Assembly: GCF_963169125.1 (NCBI RefSeq)
Contig: NC_084798.1
Location: forward strand, 202,053,481 to 202,117,480
Length of the DNA: 64,000 nucleotides
Source of the DNA: Humulus lupulus
Lineage: Eukaryota; Streptophyta; Magnoliopsida; Rosales; Cannabaceae
Reading direction: 5' to 3'
Part shown: positions 11,380-23,245 of the stretch, piece by piece
How the letters are laid out: each line of letters opens with the position of its first letter
Numbering within the stretch: the first letter of the stretch is position 1
Notes under the pieces: generated by a model
Database searches by the model: none
Told to the model about the DNA's origin: nothing
What the model saw: only the letters and a program-made list of their open reading frames with translations
Program-made: the position numbers and the translations under genes

Positions 11380-12666
11380 ACCAGCTCTAATTAACAAACA
11401 AATAATTGGAGGACATAACTACGTTTATTGATTATAACGATGGATACAAAGAGAACTTTGTAAGTATAATTTTATAAATATTTAGAGTGAAATTCCATAT
11501 TTATAGTGGAGTAATCATGGAATTAATAAATAAATTTTTTAGATTGAAGAGTTTGATTAATAATCTGGTTTGTTGGAGCTTCGTATTATACGTCCATGGT
11601 CCTTAGGTCACCTCCGTCCTACATTGTCAAGGGTAAGGATCTTATAATGAAGATTTGTCGAGCGAAAGACTAAATTGCAAAGGAATTAATTTTTCGGGGA
11701 AATGAAATAATTATGTGATAATTATGGGCAATTGATTAATTGTGAATTAATTAATTAATTACTTAACTATATAGCTTTTATTTTGAAAAACTATATGTTA
11801 AAATAAATATTAATCATGTTTGGATTAATATAAAGAGAGATTAATAATTATCTTATTATAAGATATTTATTTATTTAAAATTGTTATTTTAAGATAAAAT
11901 TAATTTTGAATTAACTGGTATTTATTTTGGGATGAATATATTATCTTAAATATTAATTAAACATACAAATGAGAAAATCAGGGAAGGAGAGAGGGTGTCT
12001 CATGCCACACACACTGCACAACGAGTGTGTGGCACCACTCTCAGGGATTCTTATCCCTAGGATTTGAATTTTCAATTTCAAATTAAATTGTTTATTTAAT
12101 TATATTTAACTATTATTTTTTAATATGATTTAAATTAAATAATTAAATATGTTGTAACTGATTAGTTTTATTTTATTTAAATAAAGATGAATTAAAATAG
12201 TTAATTATTTTTAGAAACCTAAAAAGAAGAAATTATTTATAAAAAAAAAGAATAAGTTGTTTCGATTAACAGACTCTCTCTAAGAAGAGAAACGATAGAA
12301 TTTCCTAAACCTGAAATTCTAGAAATTTCTATAGCCTTTCTCTTCTCAAATCTCTCTAGATCTTATGTGTGGAGTACATCTAGAGAGTTCTAAATCAACA
12401 TTTGAATCCTACGTGCCCACATAGGTCCTTGTGTGTTTGGGAATTGGCTTGGAAGGCTAAGGTGTGAGCTTTCAGAAAGGATAAGAAGATCATTGATTTA
12501 TACGAAAAGATTCAAGGACACTTGATAGCCTACGAGAGGTAATCTCTATTCCTTTTATTAGTTATTTAATATATCTATATATGTATGATCCTGGTCTGTA
12601 TTAACAAATTTTTAAAAAAGATCCTATTCTGCTGCGTATTCTAAATTTTCTCATTTAATACCAACA
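11380..12666 (+). repeat. Copia A 3' LTR, second segment
   Basis: Resumes after the second TTTTG and ends with ataccaaca at 12666, complementary to the TGTTAGG start. AT-rich, no coding capacity. The next base returns to copia B integrase on the minus strand, which fixes the outer edge. Confidence 0.8.
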
Positions 12667-13660
12667 TACCTGAAAACTAGTATGTAGACAACGATACTCT
12701 TTGTGATGAAGGCTATAGCAAAGAAAAATACACTTGGAAGACCTAAAAGATACTTTTTTTTTTTGATAAGGCCGAAGTAATGGAAAGCAAGAACAACCGA
12801 AGACTTTGAGAAGATTGTAATCCGGAGGATGTTGGAACAACTTCTCAAATGGTGAGATAAAATTAAGACTAGGAGTAGGCAATCGACTAATGAGACAGGC
12901 AGCAGAAACAAACGCCTTCCACCAAAACGTCAGAGGCATGTTGGCTTGTGCTAGGATAGTAAGACCAACATCAACAACATGTCTATGTTTTCTCTCAACA
13001 CGACCTTGTTGTTGATGAGTGTGAGGACATGAATGTCATCTAGCAATGCATAGGGACTAAAAAAGTGTATACAAAGGTTTATATTTGCCACCTAAATCAG
13101 TTTGAATAGTCTTGATCTTTGTTTGAGTCATGGGTTCAACATAAGCATTAAATTTCTTGAAAATAATTGGTACTTCAGACTTAGCTTGCATTGGAAAAAC
13201 CCAAACAAAATTGGTAAAATCATCAACAAAGCTAACATAATACTTGAATCCCTTAAGTGAGGTATAAAATGAAGGACCCTACACATCTGAATATACCAAA
13301 TCAAAATGAGATTTAGAAGTATTTATTGATCTTTTAAAAATTGAACTGATGCAACTTGTCATACTAACAAGCATCGCAAAACTCAACATTAGTACATTTC
13401 ACATTAGGACAAACAATGGATAAGAATTTGGCTAGAATTGGCTTGGAAGGGTGACCAAGCCTACAGTGCCATATAGAGACAGTCTTGCATTTATTTTGAA
13501 TTGGCCTACTAGTAGTTGTACAATTGAAAACAGAAGGAATACATGTGAAAACTTGAACAGGAGACTTGGATGAGCTTGAAGGCGTGACATAGTTGGAAGC
13601 TTGGATAGTAGACTTGGAAGGACTTGGAGACGTGACACAGACTAGGTAGAGACCATTACT
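12667..13660 (-). pseudogene. Copia B GAG-pre-integrase and integrase, degenerate
   Basis: WHCRLGHPS near 13449-13476 is the first half of the zinc-binding GAG-pre-integrase domain, followed by a CDAC-like cysteine pair near 13375. The integrase end gives PDYNLLKVFGC near 12780-12840, the usual post-catalytic block. Between them there are many stops and frame changes and no clear catalytic glutamate block. Copia A inserted a few codons after this. Confidence 0.8.
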
Positions 13661-14290
13661 GAGGGAACCCTGAAAAAGAACTCACTTTGTTGTCTTGTCC
13701 TTAATAAGATAGCAAACAGAATCAAACTCAAGAGTCGCATTGTAATCTTTAGTGAATTGTGAAATACTCAACAAATTTTTTGTAACACTAGGAACATGCA
13801 AAATATCTTTCAAGAGCAATGATTGAGTAGAGAATGTAAAGGAGTTAATACCAATGGTGACTTTAAATTTTCCATTGTAATCAACTTTAGTTTATAGGTT
13901 CTGAGAGTCATTTGTCATGTGACGAGTGGCACCACTATCATGGTACCAAGGTCCTAAATTATCATCAGACATATGAGATTCAATGACATAGGCATGAGAT
14001 GGTTCAAGTGTAGTAGATGTACCAGTAGAGGATTGAGATCCATGGTAGGTAATATGAAATCTGTGGAAACACTTGTGAACAGTGTGACCAGCCCGACCAC
14101 AAAGTTGGAATTTAGGCTTGTTACTAAAACAACTTCGACGAGAGGAATTTCCACAATTGCCTCAGAATGAGCCTCTATTTCCTCGACCAATAGAGCCTGA
14201 GAACCACCTTGGCCACCACGCAAAGACATTCTAGTAAAATTAGCTTGAACATTTTCAAGTGAAACTCCAGAAAATTGATCAATTCGCTTC
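13660..14290 (-). pseudogene. Copia B protease and zinc knuckle
   Basis: Minus-strand translation contains WYHDSGATRHMT (about 13914-13952), the aspartic protease motif with DSGA intact, and upstream a zinc knuckle read as CGRAGHTVHKC (14063-14105), in which the first cysteine pair is degraded. A stop codon follows the QNL just after the protease motif. This is the gag/protease junction of the copia polyprotein. Confidence 0.8.
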
Positions 14291-14292
14291 TC

Positions 14293-15003
14293 CTAACTTT
14301 GCAACATGAATTGTACTTCCTGAAGAGTGAGAGGCTTAGTGCATGAGGTGAGATTCACCACAACGGCTTCATACTCAACACCTAATCCTCCAAGAATATA
14401 GAGTACAAGATCATCATTGGACATTGGATGACCTGGAGCAGCAAGTGCATCGTCATAGTGCTTCATCTTTAGAATATATTCATCAATGGAAGATGATCCT
14501 TTCTTTGTGGATTGAAGTAGAGCTCTGATATGAAGCAGTATAACTTTTGATTTGGTTGCAAAAAGTTGTGCAAACACGGACCAGATCTTGGCGGATGTTT
14601 GAGAATTAATGACATAACCAAGCATCAGATCAAAAATGGAATTCATCATCCAATGGATAAGGAATTGATCAAAACGAATCCATAGGAGGTATTTTGGATT
14701 AGGTGTGTTACCTGCAAGAATAACAGGTGGAGGAGGAATTATACCGAGCATGTAACTTTCAAGATTGTACGCACGGATGGTAGAGAGAACCAGAGATCTC
14801 TAGTATGAGTAATTTGTTCCATCGAGGTGAAGATTGAGCGGAAGTAAGTTGTTGTTGGACAGACCAACAGGAGCTACTATCGGAGGAGCAATTGAAGCAG
14901 CAATCAGAGCAGTTGCCATCGGTGGTGGTGCACCAGCAAGAGGAGCAACTTGAGCTTCAATAGGAGTTTAGAGAGATGAAGCACTAGTAGTATTGGATGC
15001 CAT
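14293..15003 (-). pseudogene. Copia B gag (UBN2 type)
   Basis: The ATG at 15001-15003 opens MASNTTSASSL, soon followed by a stop; the frame then recovers through LNLHLDGTNYSY. The block at 14293-14751 is a 152-residue open stretch with IHWMMNSIFDLMLGYV, SAKIWSVFAQLFA and NDDLVLYILGGLG, the conserved copia capsid positions. The start was chosen because it lies just inside the primer site. At least two stops disable it. Confidence 0.85.
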
Positions 15004-15008
15004 GGCTA

Positions 15009-15017
15009 TGATACCAA
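15009..15017 (-). other. Copia B primer-binding site
   Basis: Reverse complement TTGGTATCATAGCC follows the LTR end within about 8 bp. It matches the initiator-Met primer site with one change (T for G in CAGAG). Confidence 0.7.
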
Positions 15018-15024
15018 AAAGGAT

Positions 15025-15289
15025 TGCAAGAAAGCATAGAAAATGAAATACTCTGATAATGGTGAAAATGAGAAGCTCAACTCACTCTATTAAGACTTGT
15101 AACAGAAAAACGAGAGTTGTTACATAAAATAGCTCACAAGAAAATTACAACCAATTATGTTACAATTCAGCTAGAGTAAATAATTACAAGTTGGATTAGT
15201 GACAACAGAATTGTCATTAAGCTTAGCCTTGCTAATCTTATTAGTATCACTAAGCTCAGCTTTTGCTAATGTCAATAGTTATAATAACA
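15025..15289 (-). repeat. Copia B 5' LTR
   Basis: On the minus strand it begins TGTTATTATAACTATTG at 15289 and ends CTTTCTTGCA at 15025, with TG...CA ends and an initiator-Met-like primer site just beyond. The inner end could shift by a few bases. The partner LTR is outside the window. Confidence 0.75.
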
Positions 15290-15306
15290 TTTTCCTAAAC
15301 TGGAAA
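15290..15306. other. Pre-insertion sequence left of CACTA-1
   Basis: Seventeen bases between the copia B LTR and the CACTA terminus, ending in the AAA duplication at 15304-15306. They continue at 60818 after the element. Confidence 0.6.
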
Positions 15307-15933
15307 CACTACAAAAAAAAGTGTTTGTATAGAGAGCACTATACCGAGAACATGTTCTTGGCATATACATTTCCAGATACGCGGGAGCTATTCGCGGGTT
15401 GGGAAAAACCTAAGTGGCTATACTGAGAACAACCCTGTGAACAGACCCCTTCTTCTTCCCCTTTCCCTCATTCTGGATAGACCCTCTCTCTCTCCTTTGC
15501 ATCCTTTCTCTCTCACTAAGCTCTAGCTCTCTCTCTCACTAAAATCCCTCTTTCAACTGCTAAATCTCTCACCAAACTCAGGTTTCTTCTCCATTTTTTA
15601 AGGTAATTTCTATTTCTCTAAGTTATATATATATTTGTATAACTTTCTAACCCCTTTTTTTTTGTTTTTTTGTTTGAAGGTTTTGTAGGTGCGATTTTCA
15701 CATTCAAGTGGACAATTTGAAGTTTACATGCTATTTCAAAGTTCAAGGGTAAGTTGTTTCCTATTTTCCAGATTTGTATGATTTTTTTCCATTTATTTAT
15801 TTTGTATATATGTATATTTATTTACTTACTTATTGTGTAGAGATTTGGATTTGGATTTTGGTTTTGTATATGTATATTTATGTATACTTTGTTTTCTGTA
15901 TAGAGATTATGATTGTGTTTTTTTCATATATAT
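15307..15933 (+). other. CACTA-1 left terminus, subterminal region and 5' untranslated exon
   Basis: Terminal repeat at 15307, then subterminal copies of CTATACYGAGAACA, one within the palindrome GAGAACATGTTCTTGG. From 15440 to 15600 a C/T-rich stretch (repeated ctctct) looks like a plant 5' leader. It is followed near 15600 by a donor-like aaggtaatt and T-rich intron sequence up to the gypsy B insertion. The short open frames here show no domain. Confidence 0.6.
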
Positions 15934-16653
15934 TGTTGTACCCTAATTTTAGCTCGAGTCATCCACTCAGTTCGGGTATAGTTGGCAAATAAATATACGG
16001 AAAAATAACCAAGGAGATGATATCTGTGTATTATCCACGTAAGCAACTCTGGTTTTACATGGGCACAAGTGGTGTTAGGCGTTCTGGGTTTAACCCGAGC
16101 TATAGACATGAAGGTTGCAAAGCACGATTTGGTAATATTCAAACAGTTGTCGAAGTATGAGCTCAGAGAAATATCCAACTCGTGGTATCTTTGATATAGT
16201 GTGTACTCGCGGATCCCCAAAGACTTGGGTATTCTTATATGGTTATTTATGACCAGCCTGTCATATTTAATGTCCCAGATATTAGGAGAGCATTTACTTT
16301 ATGATCAAATCATATCCTGGAATAAATGGGAATAGTTTATATTAAATTTTAAAATATGTAAATTCGTGATTGACTCACGCGGTTACCCAAACCTGTCCAT
16401 GGAATTTCTCTATAAATACTGGAAATATTGAAAAGGGAAGGGAACGATTATTCTGCAATACTGAAACTCTGCCAAAATAGAGAGAGAAATAGCAATAATG
16501 TAGACTCGTGGACTGGGTGGATTTTAACCACTGAACCACATAAAAGATTTGTGTTCTTGTGATTTCATTTCACCTTTCTTTGCGGTTTATTACTAAGCAC
16601 TAATCAACCTTATTATTTCTTAAATACACTATTGGCGAAAAACTGCGTCAACA
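15934..16653 (+). repeat. Gypsy B 5' LTR
   Basis: Starts tgttgtaccc and ends gcgtcaaca. It contains tctataaatact (TATA box at 16411) and is matched base for base in length by the 3' copy. Scattered substitutions separate the two. Confidence 0.95.
16411..16418 (+). promoter_or_regulatory. TATA box of gypsy B 5' LTR
   Basis: TATAAATA, conserved in the 3' LTR at 28124. Transcription would begin roughly 30 bp downstream. Confidence 0.55.
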
Positions 16654-16674
16654 GTTTGGTGCTTTCATTGAGAG
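16654..16674 (+). other. Gypsy B primer-binding site region
   Basis: gtttggtgctttcattgag directly follows the LTR. TGGTGCTTTCATTGA has the form of a tRNA 3'-end complement (TGGTGC...), but it is not initiator Met and I cannot assign the tRNA with confidence. Confidence 0.55.
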
Positions 16675-17878
16675 CGAAATTAGTGCTTTCATCAAAATCC
16701 CAGTCAAATCTCATCATGGTGCTCACTCTTTCAATGCACGATAATGAGATAGAACAACCTTGTGGGCAGGAGGCCCCCATCATACCGTTGTTTCAAACAA
16801 GCATGGCCCTGAAGTCCAACAATTTCCGGGAAAGCAACCGGCGGATCACGACGATACTGGGAGTTCAGCGTCATTGCCTCTGAATCCAAACCCAAACTAC
16901 TCAACTGCAGTTGAGTTTGAAAATATACAGTTAAAAAACCATCTTGCTAAGGTAAACATGCAAATCGATGAGGTTTTGGCTCGGTTACCCCCTCTTGCAA
17001 CCGACGTTAATGTTAGAAAGAGGCAAAGTGGGTCTCATAAGTCCTACCAGAATAACTGATCCAAGCCGAGTCATTCAGTCCGAACTGCCACCCCAAGTTC
17101 TGTGCCTACTGTGCGAGATTGCCAAAATCCTCAACCTAGTGGCCCTCATAGGGGTCATCAGAATGTTCAACACAGTGGCCCTCATAAGGGCCATCAGCAG
17201 GTCAGTCGATCAGTTAGAACCGCGACCCCAAGTTCGGTGCCTCCTTCATAAGCACCTAGGAGTACTCATGGAAACCAACGAGGAGGGGTTGGGACAAGCT
17301 CATGGAGACAAAATGTTCCAGCAAACCCTCCTACGTCACGATCAGATCGCCAGGCACAGAGAGCTAGGAATAATGGGACAGAACAAAGGCGGGCTAATTT
17401 AGTTCGTCTTAATGGGACAAGGATTGCCTCACTACTTAGGCATCCCCCATCACCCATAAGACATCCAATTCCACCTTGTCCTACACGGGACATTCATGCT
17501 TATGGAGACAGCAGGAGAAATCCTCCTCCGTCTTCCCATACCTATGTCCCGCAAACACATGTCGAAAATCCAGATCCTTGGCCTCAATCGTGAGCTGTAA
17601 GCTTCGTAAATGGAAGTTATTGGATTGAAAGTCATCAAAGTGGTAGGTCTGAGGGAGATCTAAGAAATAATCTAAGTTCGGCACAAAGCCCTTGATATGA
17701 TCCACAACCTGATCTGCGTGATCGCCTGAATTCACAGAGAAGAAATTCAACTCGAGATGAGGGTGTTAGTTATACTCATCAAGAGGGAGGTCCTTCTGAA
17801 GTACATGATAATGGGAATTCCCCACAAAACCAAGCTCGATCTTGGAGGGACAACAACCCATCAAACGCGTACAATAGG
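16675..17878 (+). other. Gypsy B leader
   Basis: Between primer site and the recognisable gag. It holds overlapping short frames without domains and a doubled unit gtggccctcata near 17138-17200, spaced about 36 bp. The minus-strand frames here show no recognisable protein. Part of it (16690-17060, MWAGGPHHTVV... and the following frame) may be the eroded N-terminal extension of gag. Confidence 0.5.
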
Positions 17879-18960
17879 ATGGGAGCTGCTGAACAGCCCC
17901 AAAATAACCTAGGGACCAGGGACCAAACCCTCGAGAGGCTAGCTCAGATGGAAGAGCAAATGAAGAAGCTCCTATCTAGAAAAGATAAAGACGATCGTGA
18001 TTCAAAGGATGAGCTTGAGCTTTTCGCTCCAAATATTGCGGCGGCCACATATCCGGTGGGCTTCAGAATGCCACACTTGTCAAAGTTTGACGGAGATGGG
18101 GATCCGTCTGATCACCTTGGGATGATTAACACCATGATGATGGCCCATAACGTTGGACCTGATCTAAGGTGCATCTTATTCCCCTCAACTCTGATTGGGC
18201 CAGCCAGGCAATGGTTTAAATAATACAAGAGGCATTCTATTAGCTCGTGCAAGAAGTAATCTGCTGATTTTAAGAGAGCATTCAGGGCTTCCCAGACAGC
18301 TCGGGTCAAGGCTGATTAATTAGCCAATGTAAAGCAGCAGCCTGGTGAACCGTAGAAAGCATATCTAAGTAGGTTTGCCAATGTCGCTACTTGAGCCAGA
18401 GATGCCGACGACTGTTCTAAGCTCATGGAAATGAGCACAGGAACCTTGTTGGAAGTGAACTGTGGCAAGAATTACAAAGAAAAGGAGTTAATAATATGGA
18501 CGAGTTCTTGGCACGAGCTCAAAGATGGGTTAACTTGGAAGAGGCGCGAGCTTCTATCGCAGGAACCAACCAGATCCCTGCCTAGCCCGTTGGAGCAGTA
18601 ACGGATGTTGCAGCTACGGCTCAAACCGTTATCCAAAATAACCAAGGGGGAAATAACAATAGGAAGGGAAATGGTGAGGGAGACCAGAGCGGAACAAAGA
18701 AAAATAAGTCCGACGAGAAATTCAAACCTGTTTACACAACCTATACCGACCTCATGGATACTAGGGAGCATATCTTCCTAGCCAATTCTACTCGCCTTCC
18801 ATGGATGAAGCTAGAACCACTGAGAAACCAAAGAGAAAAGAGAGATCCTTCGAAGTTCTGCTGATTTCACAATGATATCGGTCATAACACTGATGACTAT
18901 AGACAGCTAAAAGATGAGATCGAGACTCTTATTAGGGCAGGACTTTGGCCCAATACGCCC
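17879..18960 (+). pseudogene. Gypsy B gag, degenerate
   Basis: The open stretch 17879-18223 contains a predicted coiled coil (LERLAQMEEQMKKLL) and then YPVGFRMPHLSKFDGDGDP, the hallmark start of the Tat-type capsid, ending PARQWFK at a stop. Capsid remnants continue in broken frames to about 18560 (ARAQRWVNLEEARA). Near 18853-18945 is the C-terminal knuckle, read FHNDIGHNTDDYRQLK, with its first cysteine followed by a stop and the last cysteine replaced by tyrosine. Not translatable as one protein. Confidence 0.88.
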
Positions 18961-19214
18961 CAAACTGAATGGTCCATAGTCAGCCCACTGGACAAAACCC
19001 TCCGTCAGCTCCTGAAGCCTCAGTGAATCAAGCCAGAGTTCAAGCGAATCAGGTCGACCCTCCTCTAACAATGGAGGGAGATATAGCCACCACTTCGGGA
19101 GGACCCCATCTGGCAGGCATGAGCAGAGGTGCCCATAAGAGGTACATTAATGAACTAAAATCCCATAATGGAGTGAGTTCATCCTGGAACAATGGTTATC
19201 AAAACAACAGCGAT

Positions 19215-19502
19215 TAGAAAAACAACCAATTATTTTTACAGAAGAAGATGCTAGCCATGACCAGTTCCCACATAACGATCATTTGGTCATAACCGTTCAG
19301 CTCGCCAACCGGAGAGTATGGAGGACACTAGAAAATAACAGGAGTTCTGTGAATCTAATTTTTGGATCCACCTTGGAAAAAATGGGGTTGTCTATAACAG
19401 AACTGAAGGCGACCTCAATGATTCTGTACGAATTTTCTGGCGAAGGATCAGCAGTCGTCAGGACGACCGAGTTAGTGGTAACATTGGGAGAAGGCTCGTG
19501 AA
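19215..19502 (+). pseudogene. Gypsy B protease, catalytic motif lost
   Basis: The stretch 19283-19501 reads LENNRSSVNLIFGSTLEKMG, aligning with the DxGSSVNILF block of Tat-lineage proteases. The catalytic D-x-G has become N-x-R, and the frame stops at 19502. The minus-strand frame over 19297-19653 is a shadow. Confidence 0.8.
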
Positions 19503-19839
19503 CTGTCTCCAAGTTACTCAAGTTCATTGTGATCGACTGTCCAGGCTCATAAAATGAAATTTTGGGCCGACTTGCGTTGATGGCATTTGAAGCCATAACC
19601 TCTATCCGCCACCTAGCAATCAAGTTCCCCTCAGCTGCGAGGATATGAACCATCAGAGGCGATCAGCTCACTTCTAGGGAATGCTATAGCATTTCTATGA
19701 AGGGAAAATCACAACCTAGATAGCAAGCTATGGCCATAAGTGACGGAGGTGAGGAGTCCCGAGAAGTGGAAGACACTTGTGAGATGGAAGAACCTCATGA
19801 AGAAAAGGATAGCGACATCGTCCCACATGATGACATTGA

Positions 19840-20830
19840 CCAATGAATGGGTGAGGACAGGTCAGAGCTACATGCCATTGAGGAGCTCGAGGAAGTAAAC
19901 ATAGATCCCAAACAAGCTTCAAGAGTTGTTAAGATTGGAAAAAATCTTGATATGGAAAGGAAGAAGAAGTTGATTAATTTCTTACAAGGGAATTTAGATT
20001 TTTTCACCTGGTCACATGAAGACATGGTGGGAATAAGCCTGAGTGTAATCATGCACACTCTTAACTTGGACCAGAACGTGCCTGCAAAATCCCAAAAATA
20101 GAAGCGTTAGGGAACAGTCTGAGTTGAAGCACTGGAGGAGGAAGAAGTAGCTCGACTGTTAAAATGTGGGTTTATTCATGAGGCAAAATACCCGATCTGG
20201 GTTGCCAATCCCGTGCTGGTCCCAAAAGACAAATGGAAAATGGAGGACCTGCATCGATTTCTCTGACCTGAACAAAGCTTGTCCCAAGGATTGTTTCCTA
20301 TTACCAAGGATTGATCAATTGGTAGATACCACGGCGGGTCATGAACTCATGTATTTTATGGATGCGTATTCTAGATATAACCAGATCGCGATGAATCTTG
20401 CAGACCAAGAACATACTAGCTTTATGACCCCAACTAATGTATATTGTTATAAAGTCATGCCCTTCGGGTTGAAGATTGCTGGAGCTACCTATCAGCGATT
20501 AGTCAACAAAATGTTTGTTGATCAGATCGGGAAGAATATGGAAGTGTATGTCGATTATATTCTTGTCAAATCCAAGACTGTCGATAACCATGTATCCAAT
20601 CTGAAAGAATGTTTTGAGATCTTAAGGATGTATGATATGAGGCTTAGTCCCCAGAAGTGTACTTTCAGAGTGGCATCAGGAAAATTTCTGGGATTCATAG
20701 TCAATACAAGGGGGATAGAGGCTAATCTTGATAAAAGATCATTGTTAGAAATTCCCTCGCCTAGGTCGCGTAAAGAAGTTCAAAGCCTGACAGGAAAGGT
20801 GGCAGCCCTGAACCATTTTATTTAAAAATC
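19840..20830 (+). pseudogene. Gypsy B reverse transcriptase
   Basis: Upstream linker at 19847-20101 (EELEEVNIDPKQ, FTWSHEDMVGIS), then after stops a 219-residue frame at 20166-20825 with CIDFSDLNKACPKD, YFMDAYSRYNQIAM, YKVMPFGLKIAGATYQR and YVDYILVKS. The last is the YVDD box with the second aspartate replaced by tyrosine. MDAYSRYNQI keeps the first catalytic aspartate. It is the best preserved piece of gypsy B but is catalytically dead by this reading. Confidence 0.92.
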
Positions 20831-21350
20831 CACTGACAAGTGCTTACCATTCTACAACTTGCTCCGAGGAAACAAGAAATTTGAATGGACTGAGGAGTGC
20901 GAGCAGGCATTCCTCGACCTAAAAACGCACTTGACCGAGCCCCCAATATTGTCTAAGCCTATGTTTGGAGAACCTCTATTCCTTTATTTGGCAGTGACAG
21001 AAAATGCAATCAGTGTCGTGTAGTTCGAGAAGAAGACCGTGCTAAAAAACCAGTGTATTATATAAGCAAGAGACTTCTCAGAGCTGAATCACGGTATCCA
21101 CTGATAGAAAAGATGGCATTCTGTCTGATATTGGCTTCCAGGAAGCTTCGACCATATTTCTAGTCCTATTCAATCAACGTCATGACCGACCAACCTTTAA
21201 GGCAGGTATTGCAAAAATCTGAAACGTCGGGACGTCTTTTGAAATGGGCAGTTGAACTCAGCCAGTTTGAGATATTGTACGTGCCATGGACCTCAATCAA
21301 AATTTAGGCCCTTGCTGATTTTGTGGCTGAATGCACCGGATTTCAAGAGG
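20831..21350 (+). pseudogene. Gypsy B first RNase H, degenerate
   Basis: Reads FEWTEECEQAFLDLKTHL and then SKPMFGEPLFLYLAV, the connection and start of the retroviral-type RNase H, followed by stops and shifts. A later fragment (RQVLQKSETSGRLLKWAVEL near 21190-21260) is the end of this domain. The catalytic aspartates are not clearly retained. Confidence 0.75.
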
Positions 21351-21359
21351 AGCTTTTGA

Positions 21360-21862
21360 AGGAACCGGTGTAAGAGTTATGGAAAATATTCATAGAAGGA
21401 TCATCGAACGATAACGGGTCAGGAGATGGGATCATATTAATCTCCCCAGAAGGGCATCGATTCCATACATCCATGAGATTTGGATTCGAAGCATCTAACA
21501 AAGAAGCCGAATATGAGGCTCTGCTAGCTGGATTGAGAGTGGCGAAGGAGCTCAAAGCAAAGGTCGTCCAATGTTATAGCGATTCTCAACTCATGGTTAA
21601 TTAGGTTTTGGGAGAGTATCAAGCTCAAGAAACCAAGATGGTAGCTTACCTAGCTAAGGTGAAGGGGGAGCTATCCAAATTTGAGTATAGTACTGTTGAA
21701 CAGATACCTCGTGAGCAGAATTCCAATGCTGACACTTTGGCAAGGCTTGCCACCACAAAGGAAGATGAGACCTTTAAAGTAGTGCATGTAGAGTTCTTGG
21801 AGAGTCCGAGAGTGACAGAAAAAATGGTAGAGGTTGAGATGATCAACACAAGACCGACCTAG
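21360..21862 (+). pseudogene. Gypsy B second (archaeal-type) RNase H
   Basis: Reads FIEGSSNDNGSGDGIIL, SNKEAEYEALLAGLRVAKEL, CYSDSQLMVN, a stop at 21602, and then NSNADTLARLA in the same frame. These are the RVT_3-type positions. The first catalytic aspartate (normally VDGSS) is glutamate here; the EAEYEAL glutamate and the SDSQL aspartate remain. A second RNase H is diagnostic of the Tat lineage. Confidence 0.88.
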
Positions 21863-21989
21863 ATGACCCCTATAATGGAATACCTCATGATAAGAAGGCT
21901 ACCCGAGGAGAGAAAGGATGCAAGGAAAATACTATATCAAGCTCCTAGGTATGTGATAGTAGATGGGACATTGTACCGACGTGGTTATT

Positions 21990-23094
21990 CATTGCCTCTC
22001 CTATAGTGTGTTCTGCCCGAGGAGGCTAAAACAATTTTGCAGGAAGTGCATGAAGTCTTCTGTGGAGATCATGCTGGGGGGCAAAACCTAGCACTGAAAA
22101 TATTGAGGTAGGGCTATTTTTGGCCCACTTTAACAAAAGACTCCATCTCGTATGTTCATAAATGCGACAAATGCCAGCACTTCGCCATAGTTTCCTAAGC
22201 TGCCCCAGTCGAGCTAATGATGATCTCATCCCCATGGCCATTTGCAGTCTGGGGAATCAACCTGATAGAATCCTTACCTATGGGCAAAGGAGGAGTTCGT
22301 TATGCGGTGGTGGCAATCGACTATTTCACGAAGTGGGTAGAGGTCGAGCCTTTAGGAACCATCACTTCAAAGCGAGTCCTAGACTTTGGGGTGAAGAATA
22401 TTGTATGTCGGTTTGAGCTTCCTAAAAAGATCATGTCAGACAATGGGGCAGAGTTCGACAGTGATCTCTTCACTAACTTCTGTGAAAAATACAACGTTAT
22501 TAAGAGTTTCTCCTCAGTAGCGTATCCACAGGCCAATGAACAGGTCAAGGCTGTGAATAAAACCCTAAAGGCAAGCCTAAGAAGAGGTTAGACAAGGCCA
22601 ATGGAATATGGCCCGAACAGCTCCCACAAGTACTTTGGGCATACCGAACTTCTCACAGAACCTCCACGGGACACACTCATTTCTCCTTAGCTTTTGGAAG
22701 CGAGGCTGTCCTTCCAGTCGAAGCCATGGTAACCACTCATAGGCAAAGGAAATTTAGCCAGGAATGGAATGAGGAATTACTTAACACATCTCTCAACCTG
22801 ATTGATGAGAAATGAGAGGATTCCCAGTTACAACTCACCCATTATCAGCAAAAAATCACTCGTTACTTTAATTCTAAAGTGAAGACGCGTAGGTTCAGAT
22901 TAGGCGACCTGGTTCTTTGAAGAGTCTTTCTGGTGAATAAGGATCCCAAGGACGGTGTCTTGGGCCCAAACTGGGAGGGACCGTATCAAATCATGGAAAT
23001 CCTACAGGAAGGAACTTTCAAGATAGCTCGGATGAATGGGGAGATAGTCCCACGGACCTGGAACGCCATGCATTTAGAAAAGTATTATCAGTAG
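21990..23094 (+). pseudogene. Gypsy B integrase
   Basis: The HHCC zinc module runs from HEVFCGDHAGG to CDKCQ (22040-22180) with stops. The core at 22217-22591 has VWGINLIESLP (first aspartate changed to asparagine), IMSDNGAEFDS (second aspartate kept) and QVKAVNKTLK (glutamate changed to lysine). The C-terminal part continues one frame away with WAYRTSHRTSTG, FGSEAVLPVEA, LGPNWEGPYQI and a stop at 23092-23094. Two of three catalytic residues are lost. Confidence 0.9.
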
Positions 23095-23245
23095 TACCAT
23101 CATCCATGTAAGGCTTAAGTATAAAAGCCATTTAATTAAATAACAAATGGATTATTAAGTGATTTTTCTTGTTAAGGTGGTTTTAAATATTTTTTCTTGT
23201 TAAGATTGTAGTAGCTCGTGTATTGATGTTTGTAAAAGCAACCAA

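Larger units (their letters stand above)
603..12666 (+). mobile_element. Ty1/copia retrotransposon A (3' part only), interrupted
   Basis: The 3' part of a forward copia element: reverse transcriptase tail, RNase H, polypurine tract, then a 3' LTR that begins at 1625 with TGTTAGG and ends at 12666 with CCAACA. The LTR is split by gypsy A (2378-11374 plus one 5-bp duplication). Everything 5' of the reverse transcriptase motif is replaced by the LTR that ends at 602 or lies outside the window. The RNase H style (a GAxVWRSIKQ-like motif) and an LTR of about 2 kb fit the Tork/Angela group, which is inference. The element lies inside the integrase region of copia B, read on the other strand. Confidence 0.85.
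12667..15289 (-). mobile_element. Ty1/copia retrotransposon B (5' part), reverse orientation
   Basis: Reading the minus strand from 15289: 5' LTR of about 265 bp, initiator-Met-like primer site, gag, zinc knuckle, protease, GAG-pre-integrase and integrase, cut off at 12667 by copia A. Reverse transcriptase, RNase H and the 3' LTR would lie on the far side of copia A, outside the window. Its short LTR and UBN2-type gag distinguish it from copia A and copia C. Confidence 0.85.

Noticed and set aside
15199..15426. 75-residue frame with a signal-peptide-like start
   Set aside because: It spans the copia B LTR and the CACTA-1 terminus, two unrelated pieces, so the frame is accidental.
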